This document shows positions 17,633-27,488 of a stretch of 64,000 nt of DNA, one piece after another. The notes below the pieces were generated by a model. That model saw only the letters and a list, made by a program, of their open reading frames with translations. It had not been told where the DNA came from and searched no databases. Each line of letters begins with the position of its first letter. The first letter of the stretch is position 1. The stretch covers positions 1-64,000 of the forward strand of contig JALENK010000076.1 of the NCBI GenBank assembly GCA_022767515.1. The letters are read 5' to 3'. The DNA comes from Clostridium sp. GTDB taxonomy: Bacteria; Bacillota; Clostridia; Clostridiales; Clostridiaceae. The position numbers and the translations under genes were made by a program.

Positions 17633-18520
17633 ATGGTTAAAGTAAGAGTGCCAGCAACATCAGCTAATCTAGGACCTGGATTTGATGTTATGGGTATAGC
17701 TGTAGATTTATTTAATGTTTATGGCTTTGAGGAAATTGAACAAGGATTAGAATTTGAAGGCGTTGAAGAAGAATTCTGTAATAAAAACAATATTATATAT
17801 CAGTCTATGCTTAAAGCTTTTGAAAAGGCTAATTATGAATGTAAAGGTGTTAAGATAAGTATATTAGAACAAAATGTTCCTATATCAAGAGGTCTTGGTA
17901 GTAGTTCTAGCTGTATAGTAGCAGGGCTTGTAGGTGCAAATGTACTAATGGGAAACAAGCTTTCAAAAGAAGAAATATTTGAATTGGCAGTTGAAATAGA
18001 AGGTCATCCAGATAATGTAGCTCCTGCTGTTTTTGGAGGAATGATTGTTTCTATAAAAGAAGGAAATAAGTATTATTATGATAAAGTTAATATAAAAGAG
18101 AATATAAAATTTGTTCCGATAATACCGAATTTTAGATTATCTACTAAAGAAGCTAGAAAGGTTGTTCCAAACATTATTGCTAGAGAAGATGGTGTATACA
18201 ATGTTGGTAGAGCAGCACTTATGGTTACGGCATTATCAAATGGTAATTTAGAATTACTAAAATTTGCATGCAAGGATTCTTTTCATGAAAAATACAGAGG
18301 AAGATTAATTCAAGGATTTGATTTTGTAAGAGAAAAGGCATATGAAATGGGAGCTTTAGCATCATTTTTAAGTGGTGCTGGACCAACTATAATGACTTTA
18401 GCAAGAGAAGATGATAGTGAGTATGTAGATAAAATAAAGCAAGTGTTAAAGAGTGCTTATTTAGAATGGGATGTTTTAAATCTTGCAATTAATAACAATG
18501 GAGCTGAGGTGATTGAGTAA
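17633..18520 (+). CDS. thrB: Homoserine kinase
   Basis: 295 residues, a GHMP kinase. The ATP loop is PISRGLGSSSSCIVAGL, the N-terminal motif is VPATSANLGPGFDVMG, and the third motif is LSGAGPTIMTL near the C terminus. It phosphorylates homoserine for threonine synthase, encoded directly upstream. GGGGAAAAAGGAAAG is the ribosome region. It is the last gene before a strong terminator. Confidence 0.95.
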   Translation: MVKVRVPATSANLGPGFDVMGIAVDLFNVYGFEEIEQGLEFEGVEEEFCNKNNIIYQSMLKAFEKANYECKGVKISILEQNVPISRGLGSSSSCIVAGLVGANVLMGNKLSKEEIFELAVEIEGHPDNVAPAVFGGMIVSIKEGNKYYYDKVNIKENIKFVPIIPNFRLSTKEARKVVPNIIAREDGVYNVGRAALMVTALSNGNLELLKFACKDSFHEKYRGRLIQGFDFVREKAYEMGALASFLSGAGPTIMTLAREDDSEYVDKIKQVLKSAYLEWDVLNLAINNNGAEVIE

Positions 18521-18524
18521 ATTT

Positions 18525-18562
18525 ATGAACATTTAGGGAGTATTCTCTAAATGTTCATTTTT
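18525..18562 (+). terminator. Intrinsic terminator of thrCB
   Basis: ATGAACATTTAG pairs with CTAAATGTTCAT; inner bases can extend the stem with wobble pairs. TTTTTAT follows. Confidence 0.85.
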
Positions 18563-18621
18563 ATAATTCAATATTTTGTATAATTATACATAATATGTAA
18601 GTTAATAAAGGGAGGAAAAAA

Positions 18622-19113
18622 ATGCAATATAAAACACGAATTGATGATTATATAATTAGAGAAGCTGTTGAAGAAGATGTTTCTTTAATTTTAGAACTAA
18701 TAAAAGATTTGGCAGAATATGAAATTAGATTAAAAGAAGTAATAGCAACAGAAGAGAGTTTAAGACAAAGTTTATTTTTAGATAATAAAGCAAAGGTTCT
18801 AATAGGAGAAGTTCAGGGTATCCCTGTTGGATTTGCAATTTATTTTTATAATTTTTCTTCATTTAAAGGAAGAGCAGGGCTTTATATACAGGACTTATTT
18901 ATTAAACCTCAATTTAGAAATAATGGATATGGAAAAGAAATGCTTAAGATATTAGCTGATATTGCAGAGGAAAATAACTGTGTTAGATTTCAATGGAATT
19001 GCCTTAATTGGAATGAGGAAGCAATGAGCTTCTATAAGAAGATTGGTGCAGAATGTATGCAAGAATGGGCAGTTCATAGAGTAGATATTGATAAAATAAA
19101 GAATTTAAAATAA
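18622..19113 (+). CDS. GNAT acetyltransferase of the diamine/thialysine N-acetyltransferase type
   Basis: 163 residues. IREAVEEDVSLILELIKDLAEYE opens a GNAT fold. The acetyl-CoA site is IQDLFIKPQFRNNGYGKEML (R/Q-x-x-G-x-G/A), and WNCLNWNEEAMSFYKKIGAE follows. This order (aromatic IQDLFV, then CxRxQWxxLxWNxxAxxFY) is that of spermidine/spermine acetyltransferase-like enzymes, which acetylate polyamines or thialysine. The substrate is not certain. It has its own GGAGG and lies alone between thrB and the his operon. Confidence 0.85.
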   Translation: MQYKTRIDDYIIREAVEEDVSLILELIKDLAEYEIRLKEVIATEESLRQSLFLDNKAKVLIGEVQGIPVGFAIYFYNFSSFKGRAGLYIQDLFIKPQFRNNGYGKEMLKILADIAEENNCVRFQWNCLNWNEEAMSFYKKIGAECMQEWAVHRVDIDKIKNLK

Positions 19114-19116
19114 ATA

Positions 19117-19149
19117 TTGACAGTTTATTAATGATATATTATCATTAAT
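19117..19149 (+). promoter_or_regulatory. his operon promoter with overlapping 10-bp inverted repeat (candidate operator)
   Basis: TTGACA (19117-19122) and TATCAT (19140-19145) are 17 bases apart. ATTAATGATA-TAT-TATCATTAAT (19127-19149) is a perfect inverted repeat covering the spacer and the -10, so a bound dimer would block RNA polymerase. TrpR-like HisR regulators control his genes in Firmicutes, but I cannot confirm that this is their motif. No T-box is visible in the short leader. Confidence 0.6.
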
Positions 19150-19198
19150 TCATAGTTTAGTGATTTAGTGTATTAAAGTAATGAAGTGGAGGGACATT

Positions 19199-20341
19199 AT
19201 GAAAGATAAGTTTATTATTCCAGAAGGAACAAAAGATATTGTTTTACAAGAATGTGCAATCAAAAATAAATTACAAAAAAATATAGAAAATGTACTTGAA
19301 AAATGCGGATTTAATGAAATAAAAACTCCAACAATGGAATACTATCAAACATTCAATAGAGGATTTCAAAATTTAAAGGAAGAAGATGTTTTTAAATTTT
19401 CTGATTCTAAGGGTAAAATATTAGTTTTAAGACCAGATATGACTATTCCTATAGCGAGAGTTGTAGGCAGTAAGCTTAAAAATAATGAAGGAGTATCAAG
19501 AATTAGATACTGCTCAGATGTGTTTAGAGTTCATGAAAAATTTGGTGGAAGAAGAAATGAGTATACTGACTGTGGCGTTGAACTTATTGGTCTTAATGAT
19601 GAAGAGTCAGATATAGAAATTTTATCTACTGCATTAGAAACATTAAAGGTATTAAAAAATAAAACATATAAATTAGAAATAGGAAATATAAACTTTTTTA
19701 ATACATTAGTTAAGGATTTAAATATCACTGATGAGGATAAAGATAATCTAGCAGATTTAGTTGATAGAAAAAGTGCTAAAGAGCTTGAGGATTATTTAGA
19801 GAAATTAGATATTCCACAAAATAACAAGAAATTTTTAATAGAGCTCCCTTGGTTATTTGGTGGAAGCGAAGTTATTCAAAGAGCAAAAGAGTTAGCTTTT
19901 TCAGAGGAACTAGATAATAATATTTTTTATATGGAAAAATTACATTATGCCTTAACTGAAATTGGATATGCAGATAATATCTCATTTGATTTAGGAATGT
20001 CTCCAAGACAAGATTATTATACAGGTATAATATTTAGAGGCTATGCAGAAGGGGCAGGGGCTATCGTATTGAGTGGAGGACGTTATGATAATCTCCTTAA
20101 GAAATTTGATAAAGATTCACCTGCTATTGGTTTTTCTATTAATTTAGATGCTATGATTGAAGCACTTGATGAAAGCTACTTAGAAGAAGTTAAGAAGTTC
20201 AAGATACATTATCCAAAGAAATATGAATTGATAGTAATAAAGAAAGCTAATATTTTAAGAAATGAAGGTAAAATAGTTGAGCTTGTACCTGATAATCAAA
20301 TTGATGACATAAATGTTGAAGAGGAAGTGATTTACAGATGA
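19199..20341 (+). CDS. hisZ: ATP phosphoribosyltransferase regulatory subunit HisZ
   Basis: 380 residues from the ATG at 19199, with GTGGAGGG 5 bases upstream; an in-frame ATG 18 bases earlier has no ribosome site. It resembles the catalytic core of histidyl-tRNA synthetase (IPEGTKDIV, then LRPDMTIPIARV, RYCSDVFRVHE, SGGRYDNL) but lacks the anticodon-binding domain, which is the mark of HisZ. It forms a hetero-octamer with short HisG and carries histidine feedback inhibition. Its stop overlaps the hisG start (ATGA), indicating translational coupling. Confidence 0.93.
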   Translation: MKDKFIIPEGTKDIVLQECAIKNKLQKNIENVLEKCGFNEIKTPTMEYYQTFNRGFQNLKEEDVFKFSDSKGKILVLRPDMTIPIARVVGSKLKNNEGVSRIRYCSDVFRVHEKFGGRRNEYTDCGVELIGLNDEESDIEILSTALETLKVLKNKTYKLEIGNINFFNTLVKDLNITDEDKDNLADLVDRKSAKELEDYLEKLDIPQNNKKFLIELPWLFGGSEVIQRAKELAFSEELDNNIFYMEKLHYALTEIGYADNISFDLGMSPRQDYYTGIIFRGYAEGAGAIVLSGGRYDNLLKKFDKDSPAIGFSINLDAMIEALDESYLEEVKKFKIHYPKKYELIVIKKANILRNEGKIVELVPDNQIDDINVEEEVIYR

Positions 20342-20970
20342 TAAGTATAGCATTAACAAAGGGAAGATTAGAAAAAGAAACTGTAAAGATATTAGATAAA
20401 GCAGGATATGGAACAGAGGAATTAAAAGATAAGGGAAGAAAGCTTGTATTTAATGATACTAAAGAAGAAATAAAATATTTTTTAGTTAAAGCTGCTGACT
20501 CATTAACTTATGTTGCAAATGGGGTTGCAGATGTAGGTGTTGTTGGTAAGGATACACTTCTTGAAGGAGACAATAATTACTATGAGGTTTTGGATTTAGG
20601 AATAGGTAAATGCAAGTTTATTGTAGCTTCTCTTCCAGAAAAAAATATATATGATAAAATGGGTCATATAAAAATAGGAACAAAGTATCCAAAGGTAGCG
20701 AGAGATTATTTTAAGAAAAAAGGTATGGATGTTGAAATCATAAAAATAGAAGGTTCTGTAGAGCTTGCACCAATTCTTGGATTATGTGATGCAATAGTTG
20801 ATATTATGGAAACTGGAACAACACTAAAGGAAAATGGATTGGTTGTTTTTGATGAGATATGTGATATCAGTGCAAGGATAATTGTTAATAAAGCAAGTTG
20901 TAAGATGAAAAAACAAGAAATATGGGATTTTATTAATAATATAAAACAAGTAATAAAAAATGAAGAATAA
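20338..20970 (+). CDS. hisG: ATP phosphoribosyltransferase, short form
   Basis: 210 residues, the short HisG form that lacks the C-terminal regulatory domain and needs HisZ, encoded just upstream. ISIALTKGRLEKETVKIL opens the protein, and the PRPP-binding loop is in DIMETGTTLKENGL. It joins ATP and PRPP in the first step of histidine synthesis. Length and partner agree. Confidence 0.95.
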   Translation: MISIALTKGRLEKETVKILDKAGYGTEELKDKGRKLVFNDTKEEIKYFLVKAADSLTYVANGVADVGVVGKDTLLEGDNNYYEVLDLGIGKCKFIVASLPEKNIYDKMGHIKIGTKYPKVARDYFKKKGMDVEIIKIEGSVELAPILGLCDAIVDIMETGTTLKENGLVVFDEICDISARIIVNKASCKMKKQEIWDFINNIKQVIKNEE

Positions 20971-20997
20971 TTTTATTAAGAGGAGGAGATGAAATTA

Positions 20998-22284
20998 ATG
21001 CTAAGTGAATTTAACCTTAAAGAAAAAGGTTGGGATTTATTATTAAAAGATATTAGTGAAAGAGAAGGAAGCGTAGATCCTCAAATAATAGCTACAGTAA
21101 CAGAGGTATTAAATAATGTAAGGATTAACAAGGATAAGGCCTTAAAGGAATATACTGAAAAGTTTGATAAAGTAGCGTTAGATAATATGGAAGTTACAGA
21201 TGAGGAGCTTCAAAAGTGCTTTGATAAGGTTGAGGACGAATTTATTAATAACCTTAATGAAGCTAAAGAAAATATAGAATTTTATCATAAAGCACAAAAG
21301 TCTAGAGGGTTTATTTTAAATAAAGAAAGAGGAGTTTTCTTAGGACAAAGAGTATTACCTCTTGATTCAGTAGGTGTATATGTTCCAGGAGGAACAGCTG
21401 CCTATCCTTCATCTGTATTAATGAATATAATTCCAGCAAAGGTAGCAGGAGTTAAAAATATTGTTATGGTTACACCTCCAAGTAAAGATGGAAGCATAAA
21501 TCCCTATATAGGAGTTGCGGCTAAGATTGCAGGAATAGATAAAATATACAAGGTCGGAGGAGCACAAGCTGTTGCTGCACTTGCTTATGGTACAGAAACT
21601 ATTCCAAAGGTAGATAAAATTGTAGGACCTGGTAATATATTTGTTGCTACAGCAAAGAAGTTGGTTTATGGAACAGTAGATATAGATATGGTGGCAGGAC
21701 CAAGTGAAATACTAGTTATTGCTGATGAAAATGCAAATCCAGCCTTTGTTGCTGCTGATTTGATGTCACAGGCTGAACATGATAAACTTGCATCATCAAT
21801 ATTGGTTACAACATCTAAAAAGCTATATGAAGAGGTTGAAGTGGAAATTGAAAAGCAAGTAGAAAATCTTGAAAGAAAAGATATTATTAAGGAGTCACTT
21901 AAAAATTATGGTAAAGTAATCATATGTGATACTATTGATGAGTGCATTGAAGTATCAAATAAAATTGCACCAGAACACTTAGAACTTATGCTCGATAATG
22001 CTATGGAGTTACTTGGAAAAGTAAAGCATGCAGGTTCGGTATTTTTAGGACACAATACAGCAGAACCGATTGGAGATTATTTTGGAGGAACTAATCATGT
22101 ACTTCCAACTAGCGGAACAGCAAGATTCTTCTCTGCATTATCAGTGGATAGCTTTATTAAGAAATCTTCATTCCTATACTATTCAGAGGAAGCTATACAA
22201 GAAGATGGTCAAAAGATAATTAACATTGCCAATAAAGAAGGACTAACAGCTCATGCCAATTCTGTAAGGGTAAGGTTGAAATAG
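20998..22284 (+). CDS. hisD: Histidinol dehydrogenase
   Basis: 428 residues from the ATG at 20998; AGGAGG at 20981-20986 is 11 bases away, whereas an ATG at 20989 is too close to it. Typical blocks are [50 protein letters not shown] and APEHLEL. The zinc-binding Gln/His lie in MSQAEHD, and the end has HANSVRVRL. It oxidises histidinol to histidine in two NAD steps. Only one base separates its stop from hisB. Confidence 0.95.
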   Translation: MLSEFNLKEKGWDLLLKDISEREGSVDPQIIATVTEVLNNVRINKDKALKEYTEKFDKVALDNMEVTDEELQKCFDKVEDEFINNLNEAKENIEFYHKAQKSRGFILNKERGVFLGQRVLPLDSVGVYVPGGTAAYPSSVLMNIIPAKVAGVKNIVMVTPPSKDGSINPYIGVAAKIAGIDKIYKVGGAQAVAALAYGTETIPKVDKIVGPGNIFVATAKKLVYGTVDIDMVAGPSEILVIADENANPAFVAADLMSQAEHDKLASSILVTTSKKLYEEVEVEIEKQVENLERKDIIKESLKNYGKVIICDTIDECIEVSNKIAPEHLELMLDNAMELLGKVKHAGSVFLGHNTAEPIGDYFGGTNHVLPTSGTARFFSALSVDSFIKKSSFLYYSEEAIQEDGQKIINIANKEGLTAHANSVRVRLK

Positions 22285-22285
22285 T

Positions 22286-22873
22286 ATGAATAGAGTAAGT
22301 AATTTAGAAAGAAATACAAATGAAACAAAGATTAGTCTTGCTATTAATTTAGATGGGACAGGAAAAACAGATATAGATACTGGAATTGGATTTTTTGATC
22401 ATATGCTTAATTTGATGGCGTTTCATGGAGGTTTTGATTTGACTGTTAAAGCTGAAGGAGACTTATATGTATGTGACCATCATACAATAGAGGATGTTGG
22501 AATTGCTCTTGGAAAATGTTTTTTAGAAGCACTTGGGGATAAAAGGGGTATAAATAGATATGGAAACTTCTTTTTACCAATGGATGAAACACTAGCACAT
22601 GTTTCATTAGATATAAGTGGAAGAAGTTATCTTCATTTTGAGTGTGAATTTAATAGAGAATCAATCGGAGACTATTCAACAGAGATGACTGAAGAATTTT
22701 TCAGAGCTTTTGCATTTAATGCTGGGATTACTTTGCATGCAAGAGTTTTATATGGACAAAATGACCATCATAAGGTAGAAGCTTTATTTAAGGCACTAGG
22801 TAGAGCACTTAAAGAAGCAAAGGCAGTAGATACTAATAATATGGTATTGCCTTCAACAAAGGGAATGCTATAG
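22286..22873 (+). CDS. hisB: Imidazoleglycerol-phosphate dehydratase
   Basis: 195 residues, the monofunctional form without the phosphatase domain found in enterobacterial HisB. The manganese-binding motifs are [18 protein letters not shown] and [11 protein letters not shown]. It makes imidazole-acetol phosphate. A separate histidinol-phosphatase is therefore needed, and none is in the window. The ribosome site is weak (TAAGG), consistent with coupling to hisD. Confidence 0.95.
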   Translation: MNRVSNLERNTNETKISLAINLDGTGKTDIDTGIGFFDHMLNLMAFHGGFDLTVKAEGDLYVCDHHTIEDVGIALGKCFLEALGDKRGINRYGNFFLPMDETLAHVSLDISGRSYLHFECEFNRESIGDYSTEMTEEFFRAFAFNAGITLHARVLYGQNDHHKVEALFKALGRALKEAKAVDTNNMVLPSTKGML

Positions 22874-22888
22874 TTAGGAGGTATAATT

Positions 22889-23500
22889 ATGGTAGTTATT
22901 ATAGATTATGGAATGGGAAACCTAAAAAGTGTGTATAATGCATTAAGAAAAATAGATTGTGAATGTAAAATATCTTCAAATATTGAGGATATCAGAAATG
23001 CTAAGGCATTAATCCTTCCTGGAGTTGGAGCATTTCAAGATTGTATGGACAATTTAAATAAGGTTAAATTAGTTGAAGTTATTCAAGAAGAGGCTAGAAA
23101 AGGAAAGCCACTTCTTGGAATCTGCCTTGGAATGCAAGTTCTTTTTGAAAGAGGCTTTGAAGGAAAAGAGAGAGAAGGTTTAGGATTACTAAAGGGTGAG
23201 ATAAGAAAGATGGAGGATCCTAATGTAAAAATTCCTCATATTGGATGGAATAACCTTGAAAAAAATCATGAAGATAAGCTTTTAGAGGGATTAAAAGAAG
23301 ATGCATTTGTTTACTACGTACACTCATATAGAGCTCAAAATTATAATGATGAGGATTTGATTGGATATTCTATGTATGGCGATTTAAAGATTCCTGGATT
23401 ATTTAGAAAAGATAATATAATGGGAGCACAGTTTCATCCAGAAAAAAGTGCTGAAGTAGGTTTGACAATACTAAAGAATTTTAAAGAAATGGTACTTTAA
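22889..23500 (+). CDS. hisH: Imidazole glycerol phosphate synthase, glutamine amidotransferase subunit
   Basis: 203 residues of class I glutamine amidotransferase. C79 in GICLGMQ is the nucleophile, and QFHPEKS supplies the His-Glu pair. It releases ammonia to HisF. In most clostridial operons hisA would lie between hisH and hisF; here only 33 bases without an open frame separate them. Confidence 0.95.
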   Translation: MVVIIDYGMGNLKSVYNALRKIDCECKISSNIEDIRNAKALILPGVGAFQDCMDNLNKVKLVEVIQEEARKGKPLLGICLGMQVLFERGFEGKEREGLGLLKGEIRKMEDPNVKIPHIGWNNLEKNHEDKLLEGLKEDAFVYYVHSYRAQNYNDEDLIGYSMYGDLKIPGLFRKDNIMGAQFHPEKSAEVGLTILKNFKEMVL

Positions 23501-23533
23501 TTATTTATCTACAATAAGATAGGAGGAATAAAA

Positions 23534-24295
23534 ATGCATACTAAGAGAATAATTCCATGTTTAGATGTTAGGGATGGAAAAGTAGTAAAAGGAATAAATT
23601 TTGTAGGCATTAAGGAAGTTGGAGACCCTGTTGAACTAGCTAAAGAGTATTATAAACAGGGTGCAGATGAACTTGTATTTTTAGATATTACTGCAACTCA
23701 TGAGGGTAGAGGAATTATGGAAAAAGTTGTAGAGAGAGTGGCAGAACAGATTTTTATACCATTTACTGTTGGTGGTGGTCTTAGAAGTATGGAAGACATA
23801 AAGAGAATTTTAAGAGCTGGAGCAGATAAGATTAGTTTAAATTCTGCTGCTGTAAGAGATAAGAGCTTAATTCAAGATGGAGCATATTATTTTGGTAATC
23901 AATGTATAGTACTAGCTGTAGATGCTAAAAAAAGGCAGGATAATTCAGGTTGGAATGTAGTTATTAATGGTGGTAGAATTGATACTGGGATGGATGCACT
24001 AAAATGGATTGAAGAAGCAGTGGCATTAGGTGCTGGAGAAATATTATTAACATCAATGGATGCAGATGGGACTAAGAAAGGTTTTGATATAGAGTTATCA
24101 AAGGCAGTATCTAATATTACTAATGTTCCAGTTATTGCATCAGGAGGATGCGGGGCACTTGAACACTTTGCAGAAGTATTTAAAGAAAATGCAGCAGATG
24201 CAGCACTTGCCGCTTCAATGTTCCATTATGGAGAAGTTACAGTTGAAGAGGTAAAAAAATATCTAAGAAGTAATAACATACCAGTAAGATTATAG
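23534..24295 (+). CDS. hisF: Imidazole glycerol phosphate synthase, cyclase subunit
   Basis: 253 residues, a beta-alpha barrel. [16 protein letters not shown] carries the first catalytic Asp, and LAVDAKK the second. [13 protein letters not shown] and [13 protein letters not shown] are the phosphate loops. It cyclises PRFAR with ammonia from HisH to imidazole glycerol phosphate and AICAR. HisF and HisA are homologous, but all marks here are those of HisF, so there is no sign that it replaces the missing HisA. The ribosome site is AGGAGG. Confidence 0.95.
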   Translation: MHTKRIIPCLDVRDGKVVKGINFVGIKEVGDPVELAKEYYKQGADELVFLDITATHEGRGIMEKVVERVAEQIFIPFTVGGGLRSMEDIKRILRAGADKISLNSAAVRDKSLIQDGAYYFGNQCIVLAVDAKKRQDNSGWNVVINGGRIDTGMDALKWIEEAVALGAGEILLTSMDADGTKKGFDIELSKAVSNITNVPVIASGGCGALEHFAEVFKENAADAALAASMFHYGEVTVEEVKKYLRSNNIPVRL

Positions 24296-24309
24296 GAGAT
24301 TATATCACA

Positions 24310-24648
24310 ATGAATAAAGAAGATATTTTAAAGAAGGTCAAAAAAATTGATTTTAAAAAGGGTGATGGATTAGTCCCAGCAATTACTCAGGATTATGAAA
24401 CTAAAGAAGTTTTAATGCTTGGGTATATGAATGAGGAAAGTTTGATTAAAACTTTAGAGGGTGATACGGTATGGTATTATTCAAGAAGTAGACAAGAACT
24501 TTGGAATAAAGGTGCAACATCAGGACATTTTCAATATGTAAAGGAAATTAAAGTTGACTGTGACAATGATACAATTTTAATTTTAGTAGATCAAGTTGGT
24601 GCTGCATGTCATACAGGAAATAGAACTTGTTTTTATAGAAATTTATAA
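24310..24648 (+). CDS. hisI: Phosphoribosyl-AMP cyclohydrolase
   Basis: 112 residues. [19 protein letters not shown] is the family hallmark, and VDCDNDT together with [10 protein letters not shown] supplies the metal-binding residues. It opens the purine ring of PR-AMP. It is separate from HisE, not fused as in enterobacteria, and the two genes are 14 bases apart. Confidence 0.95.
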   Translation: MNKEDILKKVKKIDFKKGDGLVPAITQDYETKEVLMLGYMNEESLIKTLEGDTVWYYSRSRQELWNKGATSGHFQYVKEIKVDCDNDTILILVDQVGAACHTGNRTCFYRNL

Positions 24649-24662
24649 GGAGCAATATAAAA

Positions 24663-24992
24663 ATGGAAAAAAGTCAATTAAGAGAAGAATTTGAAACTAT
24701 ACTTGAGCGTAAAGAGTGTGCAGAGGAGGGTTCATATACCAACTACCTTTTTAATAAGGGTATAGAAAAGATATTAAAGAAAGTTGGAGAAGAATCAACA
24801 GAAGTTGTTATAGCAGCACTTGGAGATAGCAAGGAAGAACAAATAGGAGAAATATGTGATTTAACTTATCATGTATTAGTTTTAATGGCCGAGCTTGGCT
24901 TGACATTAGAAGATATTGATGCAGAACTTAAAAAGAGAAGAGAAAAGAGTAATAATTTAAAGCCAGAAAGAAAAAAGGTTGAAAAATTATAG
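24663..24992 (+). CDS. hisE: Phosphoribosyl-ATP pyrophosphatase
   Basis: 109 residues, all-alpha MazG-like fold. [20 protein letters not shown], then ESTEVVIAA and [15 protein letters not shown], give the acidic metal-binding helices. It removes pyrophosphate from PR-ATP, the second pathway step. It closes the operon, and a convergent terminator follows directly. Confidence 0.95.
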   Translation: MEKSQLREEFETILERKECAEEGSYTNYLFNKGIEKILKKVGEESTEVVIAALGDSKEEQIGEICDLTYHVLVLMAELGLTLEDIDAELKKRREKSNNLKPERKKVEKL

Positions 24993-24995
24993 AAA

Positions 24996-25030
24996 AAAGG
25001 ATAGTCAGTAAAAATGGCTATCCTTTATTG
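24996..25030. terminator. Convergent terminator between hisE and the isochorismatase-like gene
   Basis: AAAGGATAGTCA pairs with TGGCTATCCTTT (one G-U). T or A runs flank both sides, so it can serve both strands. Confidence 0.8.
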
Positions 25031-25579
25031 ATTTGAAAAAACAAACATATCAGTTAATGAACCTATTATTTCAATATCATAATTATCTAATTTGATTTTT
25101 GCTGAGTCTAATTTCTCAGGCCAAGATGTAGAAAGGCAATTGGTATTATAAATAGTTTTATAGCCTAGCTTGGCTGAATCTATTGCTGTGAAATACGCAC
25201 ATCCACAGCCAGCATCCATACCATTAATTTCAATAGTATCTATATTGTTTTCCTTTAAGTATTTTTTAAATTTTTTGTTTGTAAAGGCACTTGGAAACAT
25301 TTTTGTAAATTCAATATCACTTTTTTGGATAATAGAATCTGCTATTAAAACTTCATCAGAGCCTTTTAAAGAACGTCTAGGAAAAATGTTTCTATAAAAG
25401 AACCAGTTAGGAAATTCTTCTCTAATATAAATTACTAAATCATTGTTTTTTGTATATTTTTCAATATTTGAATTGATATTTTGTGAAAATAGTTGATAGC
25501 TTTCTATATTATTTTTATTTTTACAAATAAAATTTTCTTCATATTTTTGAACATCTATTATTAATAAAGCTTTCTTCAT
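25025..25579 (-). CDS. Isochorismatase-like cysteine hydrolase
   Basis: 184 residues. D9 in LLIIDVQ, the Lys in IEFTKMFPSAF and the second Cys in NGMDAGCGCAYFTA form the Asp-Lys-Cys triad of the isochorismatase/nicotinamidase superfamily. The substrate cannot be told: no aromatic-acid, pyrazinamide or pyridine-nucleotide genes are near. TTAAAGGGAG precedes the start on the minus strand. It is divergent from the yitJ-like gene, with about 127 bases between the two starts. Confidence 0.8.
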   Translation of the reverse strand: MKKALLIIDVQKYEENFICKNKNNIESYQLFSQNINSNIEKYTKNNDLVIYIREEFPNWFFYRNIFPRRSLKGSDEVLIADSIIQKSDIEFTKMFPSAFTNKKFKKYLKENNIDTIEINGMDAGCGCAYFTAIDSAKLGYKTIYNTNCLSTSWPEKLDSAKIKLDNYDIEIIGSLTDMFVFSNQ

Positions 25580-25706
25580 AATTTATCTCCCTTTAATTAA
25601 ATTTATACCCCAATTAACTATATTAAGTTTAGCAGATTAAATATTTAAAAACAAGGAGTTTTATGGTATATTGGATATGAATGTTAAAAGAATTGAGGTA
25701 AAATAT

Positions 25707-27485
25707 ATGGATGTAAAAACATATTTAAAGAAGAAGCCTTTATTGTTTGATGGTGCAATGGGAACGTATTTTAACATCAAAAACAATGTTTCGTATGAAA
25801 AATGTGAAATGGCTAATATTTATGAAAAAGATTTGATTTTAAAAATACATAAAGAATATATAGAAGCTGGATGTAATGCAATAAAAACAAATACCTTTTC
25901 TGCTAATACTGTAAGTCTTAGGACGGATTTTGAAACAGTAAAAAAAGTTATAGTTGAAGGTTATAAAATAGCTACTGAAGCTGTAAAAGAAACAGAAGTA
26001 TTTATATTTGCAGATATTGGTCCTATGCCATTTGTTAATGAAAATAATTTTGAAGAGTATAAAAAAATAATTGATACATTTTTAGAACTTGGTGCTGAAA
26101 ATTTCATATTTGAAACTTTTTCTACAGTAAGATATATTGATAAATTGGCAGAATATATAAAGTCTAAAAATGAGAATGCATTTATTATTGCAAGCTTTGC
26201 AATAAATCCAGAAGGATATACAAGAAGGGGACATGTTGGAAGCAAGATTGTTCAAAATATTTCTAGTAATAGTGATATAGATGCAGTAGGATTTAATTGC
26301 TTATCAGGTCCAGCACACTTATATCAATATATAAAGTCTATGAACATAGATCATAAAATAATTTCTATTATGCCTAATGCAGGATATCCTACATGGATTG
26401 GAAGAAAAACAGTATATTCAGATTCGTCAAAGTATTTTGCAGAAATTATGGCAGATATAGTTAAGTGTGGAGTCAAAATAGTTGGAGGATGTTGTGGAAC
26501 GACTCCTGAGTATATAAAACAAATAAGAGAAGCATTAAATTCTTTAAGTGCTAGAAATGATACTATTATTAAAAATATAACAAATAAGGACATCTCCAAG
26601 AAGGTATCTAAAAATGAATTTCTTGAAAAGCTAAATTCAGGCGAAAAAAAGGTAATTGCAGTAGAGCTAGATCCACCAATAAATCCAGAAATAACTACTT
26701 TTATGAAATGTGCAGAAAGATTAAAGAATAAAGAAGTGGATGCTGTAACTATAGCAGATTGTCCTATAGCAAGAGCAAGAATTGATAGTAGTATTCTTGC
26801 TTGTAAATTAAAAAGGGAGCTAAATATAACACCTATACCGCATATGACATGTAGAGATAGAAATATAAATGCTACTAAGGCATTGCTTCTTGGACTTAAT
26901 ATTGAGGATGTAAATAATGTACTTTTAGTTACAGGAGACCCAATTCCAGCAGAGTTTAGGGATGATGTTAAAGCTGTATTTAGCTATAATTCAGCAGTAT
27001 TATCAAACTATATTAAAAATTTAAATGATACTGTATTTGATAAAAAAATTAATGTTTTAGGTGCATTAAATGTAAATGCAGTAAATTTTGATAATGAGTT
27101 AAAGAAGGCAAAGAAAAAAATAGAATGTAATATGACAGCATTTTTAACACAGCCTGTATTAACAGAACAAGCCTTACAGAACCTTAAAAGAGCTAAAAAG
27201 GAATTGAATGCAAAAATATTAGGTGGTATAATTCCTATTGTTAGTTATAGAAATGCTTGTTTTATGAGTAATGAAATATCTGGAATTAATGTTTCAGAGG
27301 AAATAATAAAGCTTTATGAGAATGTTACTAAGGAAGAAGCTACGGAATTAGCAGTTAAGGTTTCTACAAAAGTAGCTGAAAAAATAAAGGATTATGTTGA
27401 TGGATATTATTTGATTACACCTTTCAACAGAATAGATATAATTGAAAGAATAATAGATAATATAAAACTTTTAGATGGGAAGTAG
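25707..27485 (+). CDS. yitJ: Bifunctional homocysteine S-methyltransferase / methylenetetrahydrofolate reductase
   Basis: 592 residues from the ATG at 25707, behind TTGAGGT; the in-frame ATG 36 bases earlier has no good ribosome site. The N-terminal half is a homocysteine methyltransferase (LLFDGAMGTYF, with the zinc cysteines in GFNCLSGP and GGCCGTTPEYI). The C-terminal half (about 310-590) is a MetF-type reductase barrel (VIAVELDPP, PHMTCRDRN, LLVTGDP). The same fusion is known as YitJ in Bacillus subtilis. It reduces methylene-THF and passes the methyl group to homocysteine to give methionine. No SAM riboswitch or T-box is visible upstream. Confidence 0.9.
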   Translation: MDVKTYLKKKPLLFDGAMGTYFNIKNNVSYEKCEMANIYEKDLILKIHKEYIEAGCNAIKTNTFSANTVSLRTDFETVKKVIVEGYKIATEAVKETEVFIFADIGPMPFVNENNFEEYKKIIDTFLELGAENFIFETFSTVRYIDKLAEYIKSKNENAFIIASFAINPEGYTRRGHVGSKIVQNISSNSDIDAVGFNCLSGPAHLYQYIKSMNIDHKIISIMPNAGYPTWIGRKTVYSDSSKYFAEIMADIVKCGVKIVGGCCGTTPEYIKQIREALNSLSARNDTIIKNITNKDISKKVSKNEFLEKLNSGEKKVIAVELDPPINPEITTFMKCAERLKNKEVDAVTIADCPIARARIDSSILACKLKRELNITPIPHMTCRDRNINATKALLLGLNIEDVNNVLLVTGDPIPAEFRDDVKAVFSYNSAVLSNYIKNLNDTVFDKKINVLGALNVNAVNFDNELKKAKKKIECNMTAFLTQPVLTEQALQNLKRAKKELNAKILGGIIPIVSYRNACFMSNEISGINVSEEIIKLYENVTKEEATELAVKVSTKVAEKIKDYVDGYYLITPFNRIDIIERIIDNIKLLDGK

Positions 27486-27488
27486 AAA

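Noticed and set aside
18541..18621. Possible T-box or riboswitch before the acetyltransferase or his genes
   Set aside because: The leaders are too short and lack a specifier loop or T-box sequence.
25170..25397. 75-codon frame on the plus strand
   Set aside because: Antisense to the isochorismatase-like gene and without a ribosome site.
25580..25706. SAM riboswitch before the methionine-synthesis fusion gene
   Set aside because: Only about 127 AT-rich bases between divergent starts, with no GC-rich helices or terminator.
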